The notes: a model not told the origin generated them from the letters alone. A DNA stretch of 12,698 nt from Clostridiaceae bacterium (GCA_904502175.1 CAJGDU010000020.1:1-12698); one strand, 5' to 3'; shown: positions 1 to 7,250, counted from the first letter of the stretch. A program made the numbers and translations.

Positions 1-778
1 CTTCCGCGTTGCAGACGGAGGGGCGCTGGGTCTTGGCGTTGTTGACGATGTTCACGGCCTTCGGCAGATCGGCGCAGTTGTCCACGTAGACGTGGCAGAT
101 GCCGCTGCCGGTCTGGATGCAGGGGACCTTGGCGTTTTCGGTGATGCGCCGGATGAGGCCCGCTCCGCCGCGCGGGATGAGCAGGTCCACAAGGCCCACA
201 GCCGTCATGAGTTCGTTGGCGCTGTCGTGGGTGAGGTCGGAGACGAGGCCCACAGCGTCCGTGCTGATGCCGCACTTCTGCAGGGCGTCCTTCATGGCCT
301 CCACGACCGCGAAGGAGGAGCGGTAGCTCTCCTTGCCGCCCCGGAGGACGCAGGCGTTGCCGCTCTTGAAGGCCAGGGCGAACGCGTCGGATGTGACGTT
401 CGGACGGCTCTCATAGATGATGGCCACGACGCCGAGGGGCGCGTGGACCTGGCGGATGACCATGCCGGCGGGGTGCTGGTACTCCCGTACCACTTTGCCC
501 ACGGGGTCCGGCAGGTCGATGAGGGCGCGGATGCCGTCCGCCATGCCTTTGACGCGTTCCTCGTTCAGTTTGAGGCGGTCCAGCATGACATCGGGGATGT
601 TCCCGGTGGCGGCGGCGAGGTCCTCGTCGTTGGCCGCCAGGATGTCTGCCATATGGGCTTCCAGGCTGTCGGCGATGATGGCGAGGGCGTCGTTTTTCTG
701 TTCGGTCGAAAGGGCGGCGACGTCTTCCGCGGCCACCCGGGCTTTTTTGCAAAGAAGGATGGTAGAACTGTCTGACAT
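1..778 (-). CDS. proA: Glutamate-5-semialdehyde dehydrogenase (gamma-glutamyl phosphate reductase), 3'-truncated by window edge
   Basis: ProA reduces gamma-glutamyl phosphate with NADPH to glutamate-5-semialdehyde, the second step of proline synthesis. The first 259 residues are visible; the stop lies beyond the left edge (family length is about 415). The start ATG is at 778-776, eight bases after GGAGG. Family landmarks seen are YESRPNVTSDA near residue 140, the stretch GNACVLRGGKES after it, LLIPRGGAGLI near residue 220, and QRPSVCNAE at the very end, where Cys256 is the expected catalytic thiol of the aldehyde dehydrogenase fold. It begins 15 bp after proB in the same direction, so the two form a proBA operon; the enzymes are known to act together because the acyl phosphate is labile. 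The visible part is intact. Identity is secure. Confidence 0.96.
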   Translation of the reverse strand, partial: MSDSSTILLCKKARVAAEDVAALSTEQKNDALAIIADSLEAHMADILAANDEDLAAATGNIPDVMLDRLKLNEERVKGMADGIRALIDLPDPVGKVVREYQHPAGMVIRQVHAPLGVVAIIYESRPNVTSDAFALAFKSGNACVLRGGKESYRSSFAVVEAMKDALQKCGISTDAVGLVSDLTHDSANELMTAVGLVDLLIPRGGAGLIRRITENAKVPCIQTGSGICHVYVDNCADLPKAVNIVNNAKTQRPSVCNAE

Positions 779-793
779 GTCCGTTACCTCCGG

Positions 794-1561
794 TCAGTTC
801 ACGAGAAATCTCGTGCCAATATAGTCTCTTCCCTCTGCCACATCGTAAATGGCTTCCGGACGGGTGCCGTTGAGGATGACTGTCTCAACGCCGGCTCCGA
901 CGGCGATTTCGGCCGCCTTGAGCTTGGTGCTCATGCCGCCGGTCCCCTGTTTCGTGCCGCTGCCGCCGCCGAGGGACATGAGTTCGGGTGTGATCTCAGT
1001 GACCTCGCGGATGAGGGCGGCGTCCGGGTCCGTGCGGGGGTCCGCGGTGTAGAGCCCGTCCGTGTCCGTCAGGATGATGAGCAGGTCGGCGCCCACGGTC
1101 TTTGCCACGATGGCGCCGAGGGTGTCGTTGTCGCCGATCTGGATCTCCTCGACGGAGATGGTATCGTTCTCATTGATGATGGGCAGGGTGTGCATGTCGA
1201 GAAGCCGGTGGATGGTGTTGCTGAAGTTCTCGTAGCGGACGCGGTTCTGGACGTCGTCGCCGGTGATGAGTATTTGCGCGACCACGTGGTTGAACTCGCT
1301 GAACAGTTTGTCATAGACATACATGAGCTCGCACTGGCCGACCGCGGCGGCAGCCTGTTTGCCGGGGATGTCTTCCGGTTTTTCGGCAAGGGACAGTTTC
1401 CCGACCCCCATGCCGATGGCGCCGGAGGAGACGAGAATGATGTCGTTGCCGGCGTTTTTCAGGTCAGAGAGCACTTTGCAGAGCTCCTCCACCCGCCGGA
1501 TATTCAGGTTGCCGGTACTGTGGGCCAGGGTCGTGGTCCCGACCTTCACTACGATACGCAA
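794..1561 (-). CDS. proB: Glutamate 5-kinase, short form without PUA domain
   Basis: ProB phosphorylates glutamate to gamma-glutamyl phosphate, the committed and usually proline-inhibited step of proline synthesis. I place the start at TTG 1561-1559 (protein begins MRIVVKVGTTTL), five bases after a GAGGTGG ribosome binding site. An in-frame GTG at 1570 is the alternative. The ATG at 1612 is unlikely because it lies upstream of the predicted transcription start. The 255 residues cover the amino-acid kinase fold only: VKVGTTT (phosphate loop), SSGAIGMG, INENDT, GDNDTLGA, TDTDGLYTADP and GTGGMSTKLKAA. The roughly 100-residue C-terminal PUA domain of E. coli ProB (367 residues) is absent, with a clean stop rather than a frameshift, as in other short ProB proteins. 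proA follows after 15 bp. Confidence 0.95.
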   Translation of the reverse strand: MRIVVKVGTTTLAHSTGNLNIRRVEELCKVLSDLKNAGNDIILVSSGAIGMGVGKLSLAEKPEDIPGKQAAAAVGQCELMYVYDKLFSEFNHVVAQILITGDDVQNRVRYENFSNTIHRLLDMHTLPIINENDTISVEEIQIGDNDTLGAIVAKTVGADLLIILTDTDGLYTADPRTDPDAALIREVTEITPELMSLGGGSGTKQGTGGMSTKLKAAEIAVGAGVETVILNGTRPEAIYDVAEGRDYIGTRFLVN

Positions 1562-1592
1562 TGGTTCCACCTCTTCTAATAGACTGTTCCTT

Positions 1593-1622
1593 ATTATAGG
1601 ACTGCGGCGCAACGCCTGTCAA
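1593..1622 (-). promoter_or_regulatory. Predicted sigma-70-type promoter of proBA
   Basis: On the minus strand there is a perfect -35 TTGACA (1622-1617), an 18 bp spacer and a perfect -10 TATAAT (1598-1593), giving a transcription start near 1586, 16-25 bp before the proB GTG/TTG candidates. The niaR stop codon TGA (1621-1619) lies inside the -35 hexamer. I saw no terminator between niaR and proB, so some transcription from the nad operon could also enter proBA. Confidence 0.72.
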
Positions 1623-2167
1623 TTCGCCCGGCCGGCAAAGTCGGCAGGCTCGTAGTCCCGCAGGGGCGCGAGGAATCCGTATTCCTCGAGTTTGTTCTGG
1701 ATGGCGTCCAGAATGAGTTCGTTTTCCGCGAGGACCGTGTGGTAATGATACCCGGAGGTCAGGTTCAGAAGCGGCACGGACTTGCCGGCGTGAATGGACT
1801 CGAGATAGCGTTCCACGTCCGCGCGGGAATTCAGATTCAGCTCGACCTGGAGCTGACCGTATACTTTATGGGAGACGAAGACATCTTTCACCTTGCCGCC
1901 GAGGTCCACCATCATGTTGAGCTCTTTTTCGATGGACGCGTCGTCATGACAGACTTTGAAGACCCGGCTGGCTTTGTAGTGCTCGGAAAGAAGATATCCG
2001 GAGCTGGTGGAGACGATGTCGTTCCCCTCTGCCCGGAGAAGGGCGATGTCCTGAACGATGACCTGCCGGCTGACGCCGAACTGCTTCGCGAAGGAGCTGC
2101 CGGAGACCGGCTTCCCCGCGGTCTTCAGCGTCTGGAAGATCATCATTCTTCTCTCTGCGCCTTTCAT
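1619..2167 (-). CDS. niaR: NiaR-type niacin-responsive transcriptional repressor (HTH + 3H domain)
   Basis: NiaR (YrxA family) represses NAD synthesis and niacin uptake genes in Bacillota when niacin is plentiful. The 182-residue protein has an N-terminal winged helix-turn-helix of the biotin-repressor-like class (about residues 6-60, with FAKQFGVSRQVIVQDIALLR as recognition region) followed by the 3H domain named for conserved histidines. Candidate metal or ligand residues are His74, Glu82, His100, His141 and His143 (GYHYHT). The ATG at 2167 follows AAGGAGG by seven bases, and the gene starts 10 bp after nadC, so it is the third gene of nadB-nadC-niaR and probably autoregulated. The TGTC/GACA dyads between nadB and nadA are its likely operators. 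Function is from family and context; the bound effector is not visible from sequence. Confidence 0.93.
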   Translation of the reverse strand: MKGAERRMMIFQTLKTAGKPVSGSSFAKQFGVSRQVIVQDIALLRAEGNDIVSTSSGYLLSEHYKASRVFKVCHDDASIEKELNMMVDLGGKVKDVFVSHKVYGQLQVELNLNSRADVERYLESIHAGKSVPLLNLTSGYHYHTVLAENELILDAIQNKLEEYGFLAPLRDYEPADFAGRAN

Positions 2168-2177
2168 AGTAGCCTCC

Positions 2178-3032
2178 TTAGACTGCGTGCAGGTTTTTGA
2201 GGGAGATGTCCAGAATGGGGGCCGAATGGGTCAGGGCCCCGCTGGAGATGTAGTCGACGCCCAGGTCGGTGAGCCGGGCGATGTTTTCCTTCGTGACGTT
2301 GCCGGACACTTCGACTTCGGCCCTGCCGTCGATGATGCGCATGGCCTCCGCCATTTCCTCGTGGTCCATGTTGTCCAGCATGATGATGTGGGCACCGGCC
2401 TCCACGGCCTCCCGGACCATGTCGAGGTTCTCGACCTCCACTTCGATCTTGCGGACGAAGGGGGCGTACTCTTTGGCGGCCGCAATGGCCTCTTTGACGC
2501 CGCCGGCGGCGCCGATATGGTTGTCCTTCAGCATGACGCCGTCGGAGAGGTTGTAACGGTGGTTGTTCCCGCCGCCGCAGGTGACCGCGTACTTTTCGAA
2601 GATGCGGTTGTTGGGCGTGGTCTTCCGGGTGTCCAGCAGTTTGGTCTTCGTGCCTTCCAGGAGAGCGGCCACGGAATGCGTGTAGGTGGCCACGCCGCTC
2701 ATGCGCTGCAGGTAGTTCAGAGCGGTGCGCTCGCCGGAGAGGAGGACGCGGATGTCGCCGTAGACGTTGGCCATGAGCGTGCCCTTTTCGACGAAGTCGC
2801 CGTCCTCGACGAAGAACTCGACCCGGGTGGTGTCGTCCAGCAGCTTAAAGGTGCGCTCAAAGACCTGCAGGCCGCAGATGATGCCGTCCTGCTTGCAGAT
2901 GAGCTCCGCCATGCCCTGCTGTGCCGTCGGCATGACGCTGTTGGTGGAGACGTCCTCCGAGGAGATGTCCTCCTGAAGGGCGCTCAGGATGAGCGGGTCG
3001 ACGTTGAGTTTCAAGGTGATGGGGTCAAACAT
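2178..3032 (-). CDS. nadC: Nicotinate-nucleotide pyrophosphorylase (quinolinate phosphoribosyltransferase, carboxylating)
   Basis: NadC converts quinolinate and PRPP to nicotinate mononucleotide, CO2 and pyrophosphate. The 284-residue protein (normal family length) shows ERTALNYLQRMSGVAT (101-116), DTRKTTP (134-140), GGGNNHR (153-159), KDNHI (169-173), EVEVEN (197-202), LDN (219-221), EVSGN (241-245) and GVDYISSGALTHSAP (258-272). The basic residues of these motifs bind the phosphate and carboxylate groups in known structures. I choose ATG 3032-3030 because GAGGAG lies eight bases upstream; an in-frame ATG at 3056 has no such site. The nadB stop falls inside the first codons of nadC (ATGTTTGA, 8 bp overlap), which suggests translational coupling. 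niaR follows after 10 bp. Identity is secure. Confidence 0.97.
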   Translation of the reverse strand: MFDPITLKLNVDPLILSALQEDISSEDVSTNSVMPTAQQGMAELICKQDGIICGLQVFERTFKLLDDTTRVEFFVEDGDFVEKGTLMANVYGDIRVLLSGERTALNYLQRMSGVATYTHSVAALLEGTKTKLLDTRKTTPNNRIFEKYAVTCGGGNNHRYNLSDGVMLKDNHIGAAGGVKEAIAAAKEYAPFVRKIEVEVENLDMVREAVEAGAHIIMLDNMDHEEMAEAMRIIDGRAEVEVSGNVTKENIARLTDLGVDYISSGALTHSAPILDISLKNLHAV

Positions 3033-4362
3033 GTTCTTCACTCCTCTTTTCGGCATCTACCCCGGTGGGGTTCAATATCTCATCCAGTTCGATCTTCAGG
3101 ATGACGGACTGTTCGTACTCTTTGCGGAGCTTCTCCGAGTCGGAATACTTCTCGAGGGAGAAGTTCTCGAAGATGCTCTCGTCCCGTTTGACGGCGGGAT
3201 ATTTCTCGGCGATGTCCACTGCGGCGCGCTTGGCGAAGACAAGGCTCTCGAGCAGAGAGTTGCTGGCCAGACGGTTGCGGCCGTGGACGCCGTTGTTGGA
3301 GGTCTCACCCACCGCGTACAGCTGTTCCATGGTGGTGCGGCTCGCGTGGTCCACCTGGATGCCGCCCATGAAGTAGTGCTGGGCCGGCACGACGGGGATG
3401 GGCTCTTTGGTGACGTCATAGCCCATCTCTTTGCAGTGCTTGATGATGTTCGGGAAATGCTTGAAGAGCTCGTCCCGCGGAATGGGCCGCAGGTCTTCCC
3501 AGACGTGTTTCGTGCCGTCCTTCTTCATCTGTTCGAGGATGGCCTTCGACAGAAGGTCTCTGGGCTGAAGTTCATCGGTGAACCGCTCCATGTTCTTGTC
3601 GAGGAGGATGGCCCCCTCTCCCCGGACAGACTCGGAAATGAGGAAACTGCGCTCCTCATTCTTTTCGGTATAGAACGTGGTCGGATGGATCTGCACGTAG
3701 TTCGTGTTCTTGAGCGCCACGTTGTGCCGCAGGGCAATGGCGAGGGCGTCGCCCGTCAGATGGCTGTAGTTCGTGGAGTGCTCGTAGAGGCCGCCGATGC
3801 CGCCGCAGGCGAGGACCACATAGTCCGCGTCCACGACGTCGAGGGAGCCGTCTTTCAGGCGCAGCACCGCGCCGTAGCAGACGTTGTCCTTCTCGACGAT
3901 GTCGACCATGGTGGTGAACTCCATGAGGGTGACGTTTTCGCGCTTTTTGACTTCCTCGAGCAGATGGCTCGTGATCTCCTGTCCGGTGACGTCGTCGTGG
4001 AAGAGGATGCGCTTGTCGGAATGGGCGCCCTCTTTCGTGAACAGGAACTGTCCTTCCGGGTCGCTTTCGAACTGGGTCCCGTAAGAAATGAGGTCCCGGA
4101 TGACGTCCTGAGAGGAACGGATCATGATGCCGACCGACTCTTTGTCGTTCTCATAGTGGCCGGCTTTCATGGTGTCTTCGAAATAGCTTTCGTAGTCCTG
4201 GTCGTCCTTGAGCATACAGATGCCCCCCTGCGCCAGGTAGGAGTCGGAGCTCTCGAGGTCCGACTTGGAGATGAGCAGGATGTTTTTGTCGGAGGGGCAT
4301 TTCAGAGCGCAGTAGAGCCCGGAGCAGCCGCTGCCAACGATCAGGATATCGGTTTTGATCAT
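3025..4362 (-). CDS. nadB: L-aspartate oxidase, short form
   Basis: NadB is a cytoplasmic FAD enzyme that oxidises aspartate to iminoaspartate, which NadA uses to make quinolinate. Seen are the FAD dinucleotide-binding start ILIVGSGCSGLY, the SYLAQGGI segment, HDDVTGQE, a substrate-site region with HPTTFY, SESVRGEGA and LQPRDLLSKAI, HYFMGGIQVD, and a C-terminal FAD segment AVGETSNNGVHGRNRLASN. At about 445 residues it is roughly 90 shorter than E. coli or B. subtilis NadB; nearly all the C-terminal helical domain after the last FAD segment is missing, and the end is a normal stop overlapping nadC. I prefer ATG 4362 (eight bases after GGAGG); ATG 4368 is only two bases from it. It is first in nadB-nadC-niaR and divergent from nadA. 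Confidence 0.95.
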   Translation of the reverse strand: MIKTDILIVGSGCSGLYCALKCPSDKNILLISKSDLESSDSYLAQGGICMLKDDQDYESYFEDTMKAGHYENDKESVGIMIRSSQDVIRDLISYGTQFESDPEGQFLFTKEGAHSDKRILFHDDVTGQEITSHLLEEVKKRENVTLMEFTTMVDIVEKDNVCYGAVLRLKDGSLDVVDADYVVLACGGIGGLYEHSTNYSHLTGDALAIALRHNVALKNTNYVQIHPTTFYTEKNEERSFLISESVRGEGAILLDKNMERFTDELQPRDLLSKAILEQMKKDGTKHVWEDLRPIPRDELFKHFPNIIKHCKEMGYDVTKEPIPVVPAQHYFMGGIQVDHASRTTMEQLYAVGETSNNGVHGRNRLASNSLLESLVFAKRAAVDIAEKYPAVKRDESIFENFSLEKYSDSEKLRKEYEQSVILKIELDEILNPTGVDAEKRSEEHV

Positions 4363-4398
4363 TTTCATCGCCTCCAGTAAAGGTCACGTTTCAGACGC

Positions 4399-4427
4399 AT
4401 TATAGCACAGGGGGCCCCCGCTGACAA
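4399..4427 (-). promoter_or_regulatory. Predicted promoter of nadB-nadC-niaR
   Basis: On the minus strand a -35 TTGTCA (4427-4422), a 17 bp spacer and a perfect -10 TATAAT (4404-4399) predict a start near 4392, about 30 bases before the nadB ATG. The spacer contains the 10 bp perfect palindrome GGGGGCCCCC (4410-4419). A GACA half-site (4423-4426) overlaps the -35 box, and the first TGTC/GACA dyad lies just upstream of it. Confidence 0.75.
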
Positions 4428-4432
4428 TACAG

Positions 4433-4450
4433 TTGACAAACATATGTCAA
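4433..4450. promoter_or_regulatory. Candidate NiaR operator 1
   Basis: TTGACAAACATATGTCAA has perfect six-base arms (TTGACA and TGTCAA) around a six-base centre. It lies between the divergent nadB and nadA promoters, immediately upstream of the nadB -35 box. NiaR operators are known to be built of TGTC/GACA-type half-sites; assignment here is inference from the linked niaR gene. Confidence 0.65.
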
Positions 4451-4464
4451 ACTATTTTTTAACA

Positions 4465-4478
4465 GGTGTCTTGACACC
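4465..4478. promoter_or_regulatory. Candidate NiaR operator 2, overlapping the nadA -35 box
   Basis: GGTGTCTTGACACC has perfect six-base arms around a TT centre. It contains the whole nadA -35 hexamer TTGACA, so bound repressor would block RNA polymerase directly. Its centre is 30 bp from that of operator 1, close to three helical turns, which would place two repressor dimers on the same face of the DNA. Confidence 0.72.
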
Positions 4479-4499
4479 CTTCCCCGTTCCGTATATAGT
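4471..4499 (+). promoter_or_regulatory. Predicted promoter of nadA
   Basis: A perfect -35 TTGACA (4471-4476), a 17 bp spacer and a -10 TATAGT (4494-4499) predict a start near 4506. This rules out the upstream in-frame ATG at 4444, which lies within operator 1, as the translation start of nadA. Confidence 0.8.
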
Positions 4500-4530
4500 A
4501 TCGGTAGAAAACGGGAAGGAGTGTTGCATC

Positions 4531-5451
4531 ATGCTCACCACCAGACAGTTACAGGACGAGGTCAATCGCCTCAAAAAAGAGAAAAACATCTGCATCCTCG
4601 TGCACGCGTACCAGAGCCACGACATTTGGGAAGTGGCGGACTACGTGGGCGATTCGTACGGTCTCAGCGTGGAGGCCGCCAACACCGACGCGGACACGGT
4701 CATCATGTGCGGCGTCCGGTTCATGGCGGAGACGGTCAAAATGCTCTCCCCCGAAAAGAAAGTCATACTGGCGAACCCCATTGCCGGCTGCCCCATGGCG
4801 GACCAGTACTCCGGTCTGGACCTGCAGGAGCTGAAGAAGGACTATCCCGGCTACGCGGTCGTCGCCTACATCAACACGACGGCGGACACGAAGACCGAGG
4901 CGGACGTCTGTGTCACCTCTTCCTCCGCTCTGAAGATCGTCAAAAACATGGAGGAGAAAGACATCCTCTTCATGCCCGACCCGAACCTCGGCGCCTGGGT
5001 GCGGGACATGTGTCCGGAGAAGAACATCGCCCTCGTCAAAGGCGGCTGTCCCACCCACCTGCGGGTCACGAAGCTGGAGGCAGAGCTCATGAAGAAGGCG
5101 CATCCCGACGCCCTGCTCCTCGTTCACCCCGAGTGCCGTCCCGAAGTCACCGAACTCGCCGACTACGCCGGCAGCACCACCGGCATCATGAACTATGCCA
5201 AAGAGTCTGATGCCACCGAGTTCATCATCGGCACGGAGTACAGCATCGTCCAGCACCTGCAGTTCGAGTGCCCGGAGAAAAACTTCTACGCCCTCTCCTC
5301 CGACCTCATCTGCCAGAACATGAAGATGACCACCCTGGGCGATGTCTACCGCAGCTGCCTCGGCACCGGCGGAGAGGAGATCCTCATGAGCGACGAGCTC
5401 ATCGCCGCCGCCCGCAAGCCCATCGACCGCATGATCGAACTCGGCGGCTGA
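4531..5451 (+). CDS. nadA: Quinolinate synthase (4Fe-4S)
   Basis: NadA condenses iminoaspartate from NadB with dihydroxyacetone phosphate to form quinolinate, using a 4Fe-4S cluster. The start ATG 4531 lies nine bases after AAGGAG (4516-4521), giving 306 residues, a normal length. The three expected cluster ligands are present: Cys60 in MCGVRFMAET, Cys173 in KGGCPTHLRV and Cys261 in DLICQNMKMT. Other family landmarks are VHAYQSHDIWEVADYVGDSY (25-44), NPIAGCPMADQ (82-92), YINTTADTKTEADVCVTSSSA (113-133), MPDPNLG (148-154) and VHPECRPEV (198-206). It is transcribed away from nadB; many Bacillota keep nadA in the nadBC operon, so here the pathway is split into two arms under one control region. 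A hairpin terminator follows at 5481-5510. Confidence 0.97.
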   Translation: MLTTRQLQDEVNRLKKEKNICILVHAYQSHDIWEVADYVGDSYGLSVEAANTDADTVIMCGVRFMAETVKMLSPEKKVILANPIAGCPMADQYSGLDLQELKKDYPGYAVVAYINTTADTKTEADVCVTSSSALKIVKNMEEKDILFMPDPNLGAWVRDMCPEKNIALVKGGCPTHLRVTKLEAELMKKAHPDALLLVHPECRPEVTELADYAGSTTGIMNYAKESDATEFIIGTEYSIVQHLQFECPEKNFYALSSDLICQNMKMTTLGDVYRSCLGTGGEEILMSDELIAAARKPIDRMIELGG

Positions 5452-5480
5452 ATCGCGGCCCCTCCCCCTCCAAAAAAAAA

Positions 5481-5510
5481 AGACCCCCAAAGGTTTCCCT
5501 TTGGGGGTCT
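5481..5510. terminator. Bidirectional intrinsic terminator between nadA and the lipase gene
   Basis: A 13 bp perfect stem (AGACCCCCAAAGG at 5481-5493 pairing with 5498-5510) closes a TTTC loop. On the minus strand it is followed by about ten T residues (the A run at 5472-5480 and onward), so it is strong for the converging hydrolase gene ending at 5523. On the plus strand the tail is only CTCTTATGTTT, so it is weaker for nadA. Confidence 0.9.
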
Positions 5511-5522
5511 CTTATGTTTGGA

Positions 5523-7082
5523 TCAATAGCAGTCCTTGACACCGTTGTAATTCGGGTCCATGCTCATGAGCCAGGCAAAGCTGACTTCGGGGTAATGACA
5601 GTTGATGAGCGAACTGCCGTTCATGATGGCGGTGACTGCCATATCGGGGTTGAACAGAAGCAGGCCGGCGACGACCTTGACCGCGACCGTGATGAAGTCG
5701 GCCAGCGTGACGGGGTCGGCCACGTAGAATCCCGCGTCGTTGACGGACTCGAGGATGAGGTCCCGGACGACGGTGTTGAATCCGTAGGTCGTGTCATAGG
5801 GCGTTTTCGCGGCACGGGCCAGACGGGAGGCCATGGACTCCTCCTTCAGGTTCTCCCGGAGCGCTTTCTGGAAGCCGTCCGCAGACTCGGTCCCGGTCAG
5901 GATATCGTTGCCGAAGAAGATCGTGCAGATGGCTCTGGCATAGTTTTCATATTCGTTGACGAAGTTGTCCCGGCTGCCGATGAGGGTCGTACACATGAAA
6001 TGAGTCATTTCCGGTCCGAACTCGGCAAGGGTCTTTTTGCTCTTTGTATCTTCCGCGATGATGCCGTTGGCAAGGTCCAGCTTGTACATCTGGAAATCGT
6101 CAGCGGTGTAGTCGCCCTCCACCTCATGGCTGGTCTGGGCGTAGAACAGTTTTTTGAAGGTTTTGAGCTTCGCGGCGTAGTTCTCGGTGGTGTTTTTGGA
6201 GGGGTAGTTCCAGACCCGGCCGTAGCGCCCGAATCCGAACTCGCTCATCGCGAACAGCGGCACGGCGTCGTAGAGGTTGATGAAGCTCCAGATGTTGTTG
6301 TAGCGCTTGCTCTTGAGGTCCTTGGTGGCGTCCGCGCCCTGCGGAGGCTCGTAGAACATGGCATAGAGATCTTTCTGCCCCACCTTGATGCCGGTGCTCT
6401 TCAGCGCGCCGTCGTCGATGGCTGCAGCAACGAGGTTGCCGACGGCACCGCCGCGGCTGTAGCCGGCCATCCAGATCTTGACGTGGCCTTTGATCTGATT
6501 GTCTTTGATGAACTGCTTGAGGAACTTCAGGGTCTTGGTCTTGTTGCTGGCGAAGTCGTCATGCTCGCCGTAGCGCCCGAGGTTGAAGTTGCCGGCCCAT
6601 TCTCTCTCATAGCCGGCGCCCCGGAGGCCCACGGCGATGACCGTATAGTCTTTGACCTTTTTGCAGGCTGCGGCGACGCCGATGCTGTTCGAGGTCGGTT
6701 TGGTAGTGAACCCTTCATTGGCGGTGAAGTTTTTGTACCCGAGCTTCTTCAGAAGATTTCTGAGGTTCTGGCTTCCCTGGGCGTAAGAAGCCTTATCATT
6801 GGACTGCATGGCAGCCAGAGACAGAGCATAACTGGCCGACATGAAGCTGATGTTCGGTGCAGACGCAGTGGGGTCCAGCGTAAAGTAGTCGTCGGTGTAA
6901 TACATGACAGACTTGTAGTCCTTCTCGTCGCCCGCGTTGTGCATGAACGTATACCGCTTCGCGTTCCGGAAGGTCTCTGTCGTATAGGGGCCGGTGGCCG
7001 CCGCTTCGATGCCGCCCGCCAGAAGGCAGAACATCATCGCCATCGTGATCAGAACAGCCAGTGCTTTTTTGATCTGTTTCAT
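5523..7082 (-). CDS. Secreted lipase-like alpha/beta hydrolase
   Basis: The 519-residue product starts with a signal peptide (MKQIKKALAVLITMAMMFCL, probable cleavage after an A-rich stretch near residue 29), so it is exported. No lipobox or anchor is seen. Numbering from the GTG one codon upstream, the nucleophile elbow is MAGYSRGGAVGN with Ser210 in G-Y-S-R-G. The segment FINLYDAVPLF supplies a candidate acid Asp273, and HYPEVSFAWLM near the end supplies candidate His497, which together resemble a class 3 lipase-type triad. Two late cysteines (496 and 519) could form a disulfide next to the histidine. The start is ATG 7082, eight bases after GGAGGA; GTG 7085 is the alternative. Substrate is unknown: lipid ester, peptide or glycan acyl groups are all possible. 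It is a lone gene, divergent from the phosphatase gene. Confidence 0.82.
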   Translation of the reverse strand: MKQIKKALAVLITMAMMFCLLAGGIEAAATGPYTTETFRNAKRYTFMHNAGDEKDYKSVMYYTDDYFTLDPTASAPNISFMSASYALSLAAMQSNDKASYAQGSQNLRNLLKKLGYKNFTANEGFTTKPTSNSIGVAAACKKVKDYTVIAVGLRGAGYEREWAGNFNLGRYGEHDDFASNKTKTLKFLKQFIKDNQIKGHVKIWMAGYSRGGAVGNLVAAAIDDGALKSTGIKVGQKDLYAMFYEPPQGADATKDLKSKRYNNIWSFINLYDAVPLFAMSEFGFGRYGRVWNYPSKNTTENYAAKLKTFKKLFYAQTSHEVEGDYTADDFQMYKLDLANGIIAEDTKSKKTLAEFGPEMTHFMCTTLIGSRDNFVNEYENYARAICTIFFGNDILTGTESADGFQKALRENLKEESMASRLARAAKTPYDTTYGFNTVVRDLILESVNDAGFYVADPVTLADFITVAVKVVAGLLLFNPDMAVTAIMNGSSLINCHYPEVSFAWLMSMDPNYNGVKDCY

Positions 7083-7180
7083 CACCAGAATCCTCCATTT
7101 ATTCGAACAAGCTTTGATTACCCGTTTATTGTCCCACGCCCACCCTCAAAAATCAATATGAGATGTATACTTTTTTATGC

Positions 7181-7209
7181 TGGTAAAAACCATACCCTTC
7201 GATTATAAT
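7181..7209 (+). promoter_or_regulatory. Possible promoter of the phosphatase gene
   Basis: A perfect -10 TATAAT at 7204-7209 predicts a start near 7216, 35 bases before the ATG at 7251. The -35 region 17 bp upstream (TGGTAA at 7181) is a poor match. For the divergent hydrolase gene I could not identify a convincing promoter in the remaining part of this 168 bp gap. Confidence 0.5.
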
Positions 7210-7250
7210 AGGTCCATATTGTTTGTAAGGAATAGAACAGGAGGCGCACT

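Noticed and set aside
92..775. Long plus-strand open frame opposite proA
   Set aside because: It is the antisense of a secure proA coding region, with low-complexity Gly/Val/Asp composition, no ribosome binding site and no family resemblance; a high-GC shadow.
2058..4380. Long plus-strand open frames opposite nadC and nadB
   Set aside because: Antisense shadows of well-conserved enzymes; their His/Val/Asp/Gly-rich composition is typical of reverse reading of GC-rich genes.
4444..4530. Upstream extension of nadA to ATG 4444
   Set aside because: The stretch contains the operators and promoter, so it lies before the transcription start; ATG 4531 has the proper ribosome binding site.
4369..4530. 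A riboswitch ahead of the nad genes
   Set aside because: The nadB leader is only about 30 bases and the nadA leader about 25, too short for a riboswitch; control by NiaR explains the region.
5268..7208. 646-residue plus-strand open frame covering the nadA end and the antisense of the lipase gene
   Set aside because: It crosses a strong terminator hairpin and the 3' end of nadA in another frame; the minus-strand hydrolase has a signal peptide, triad motifs and a ribosome binding site.
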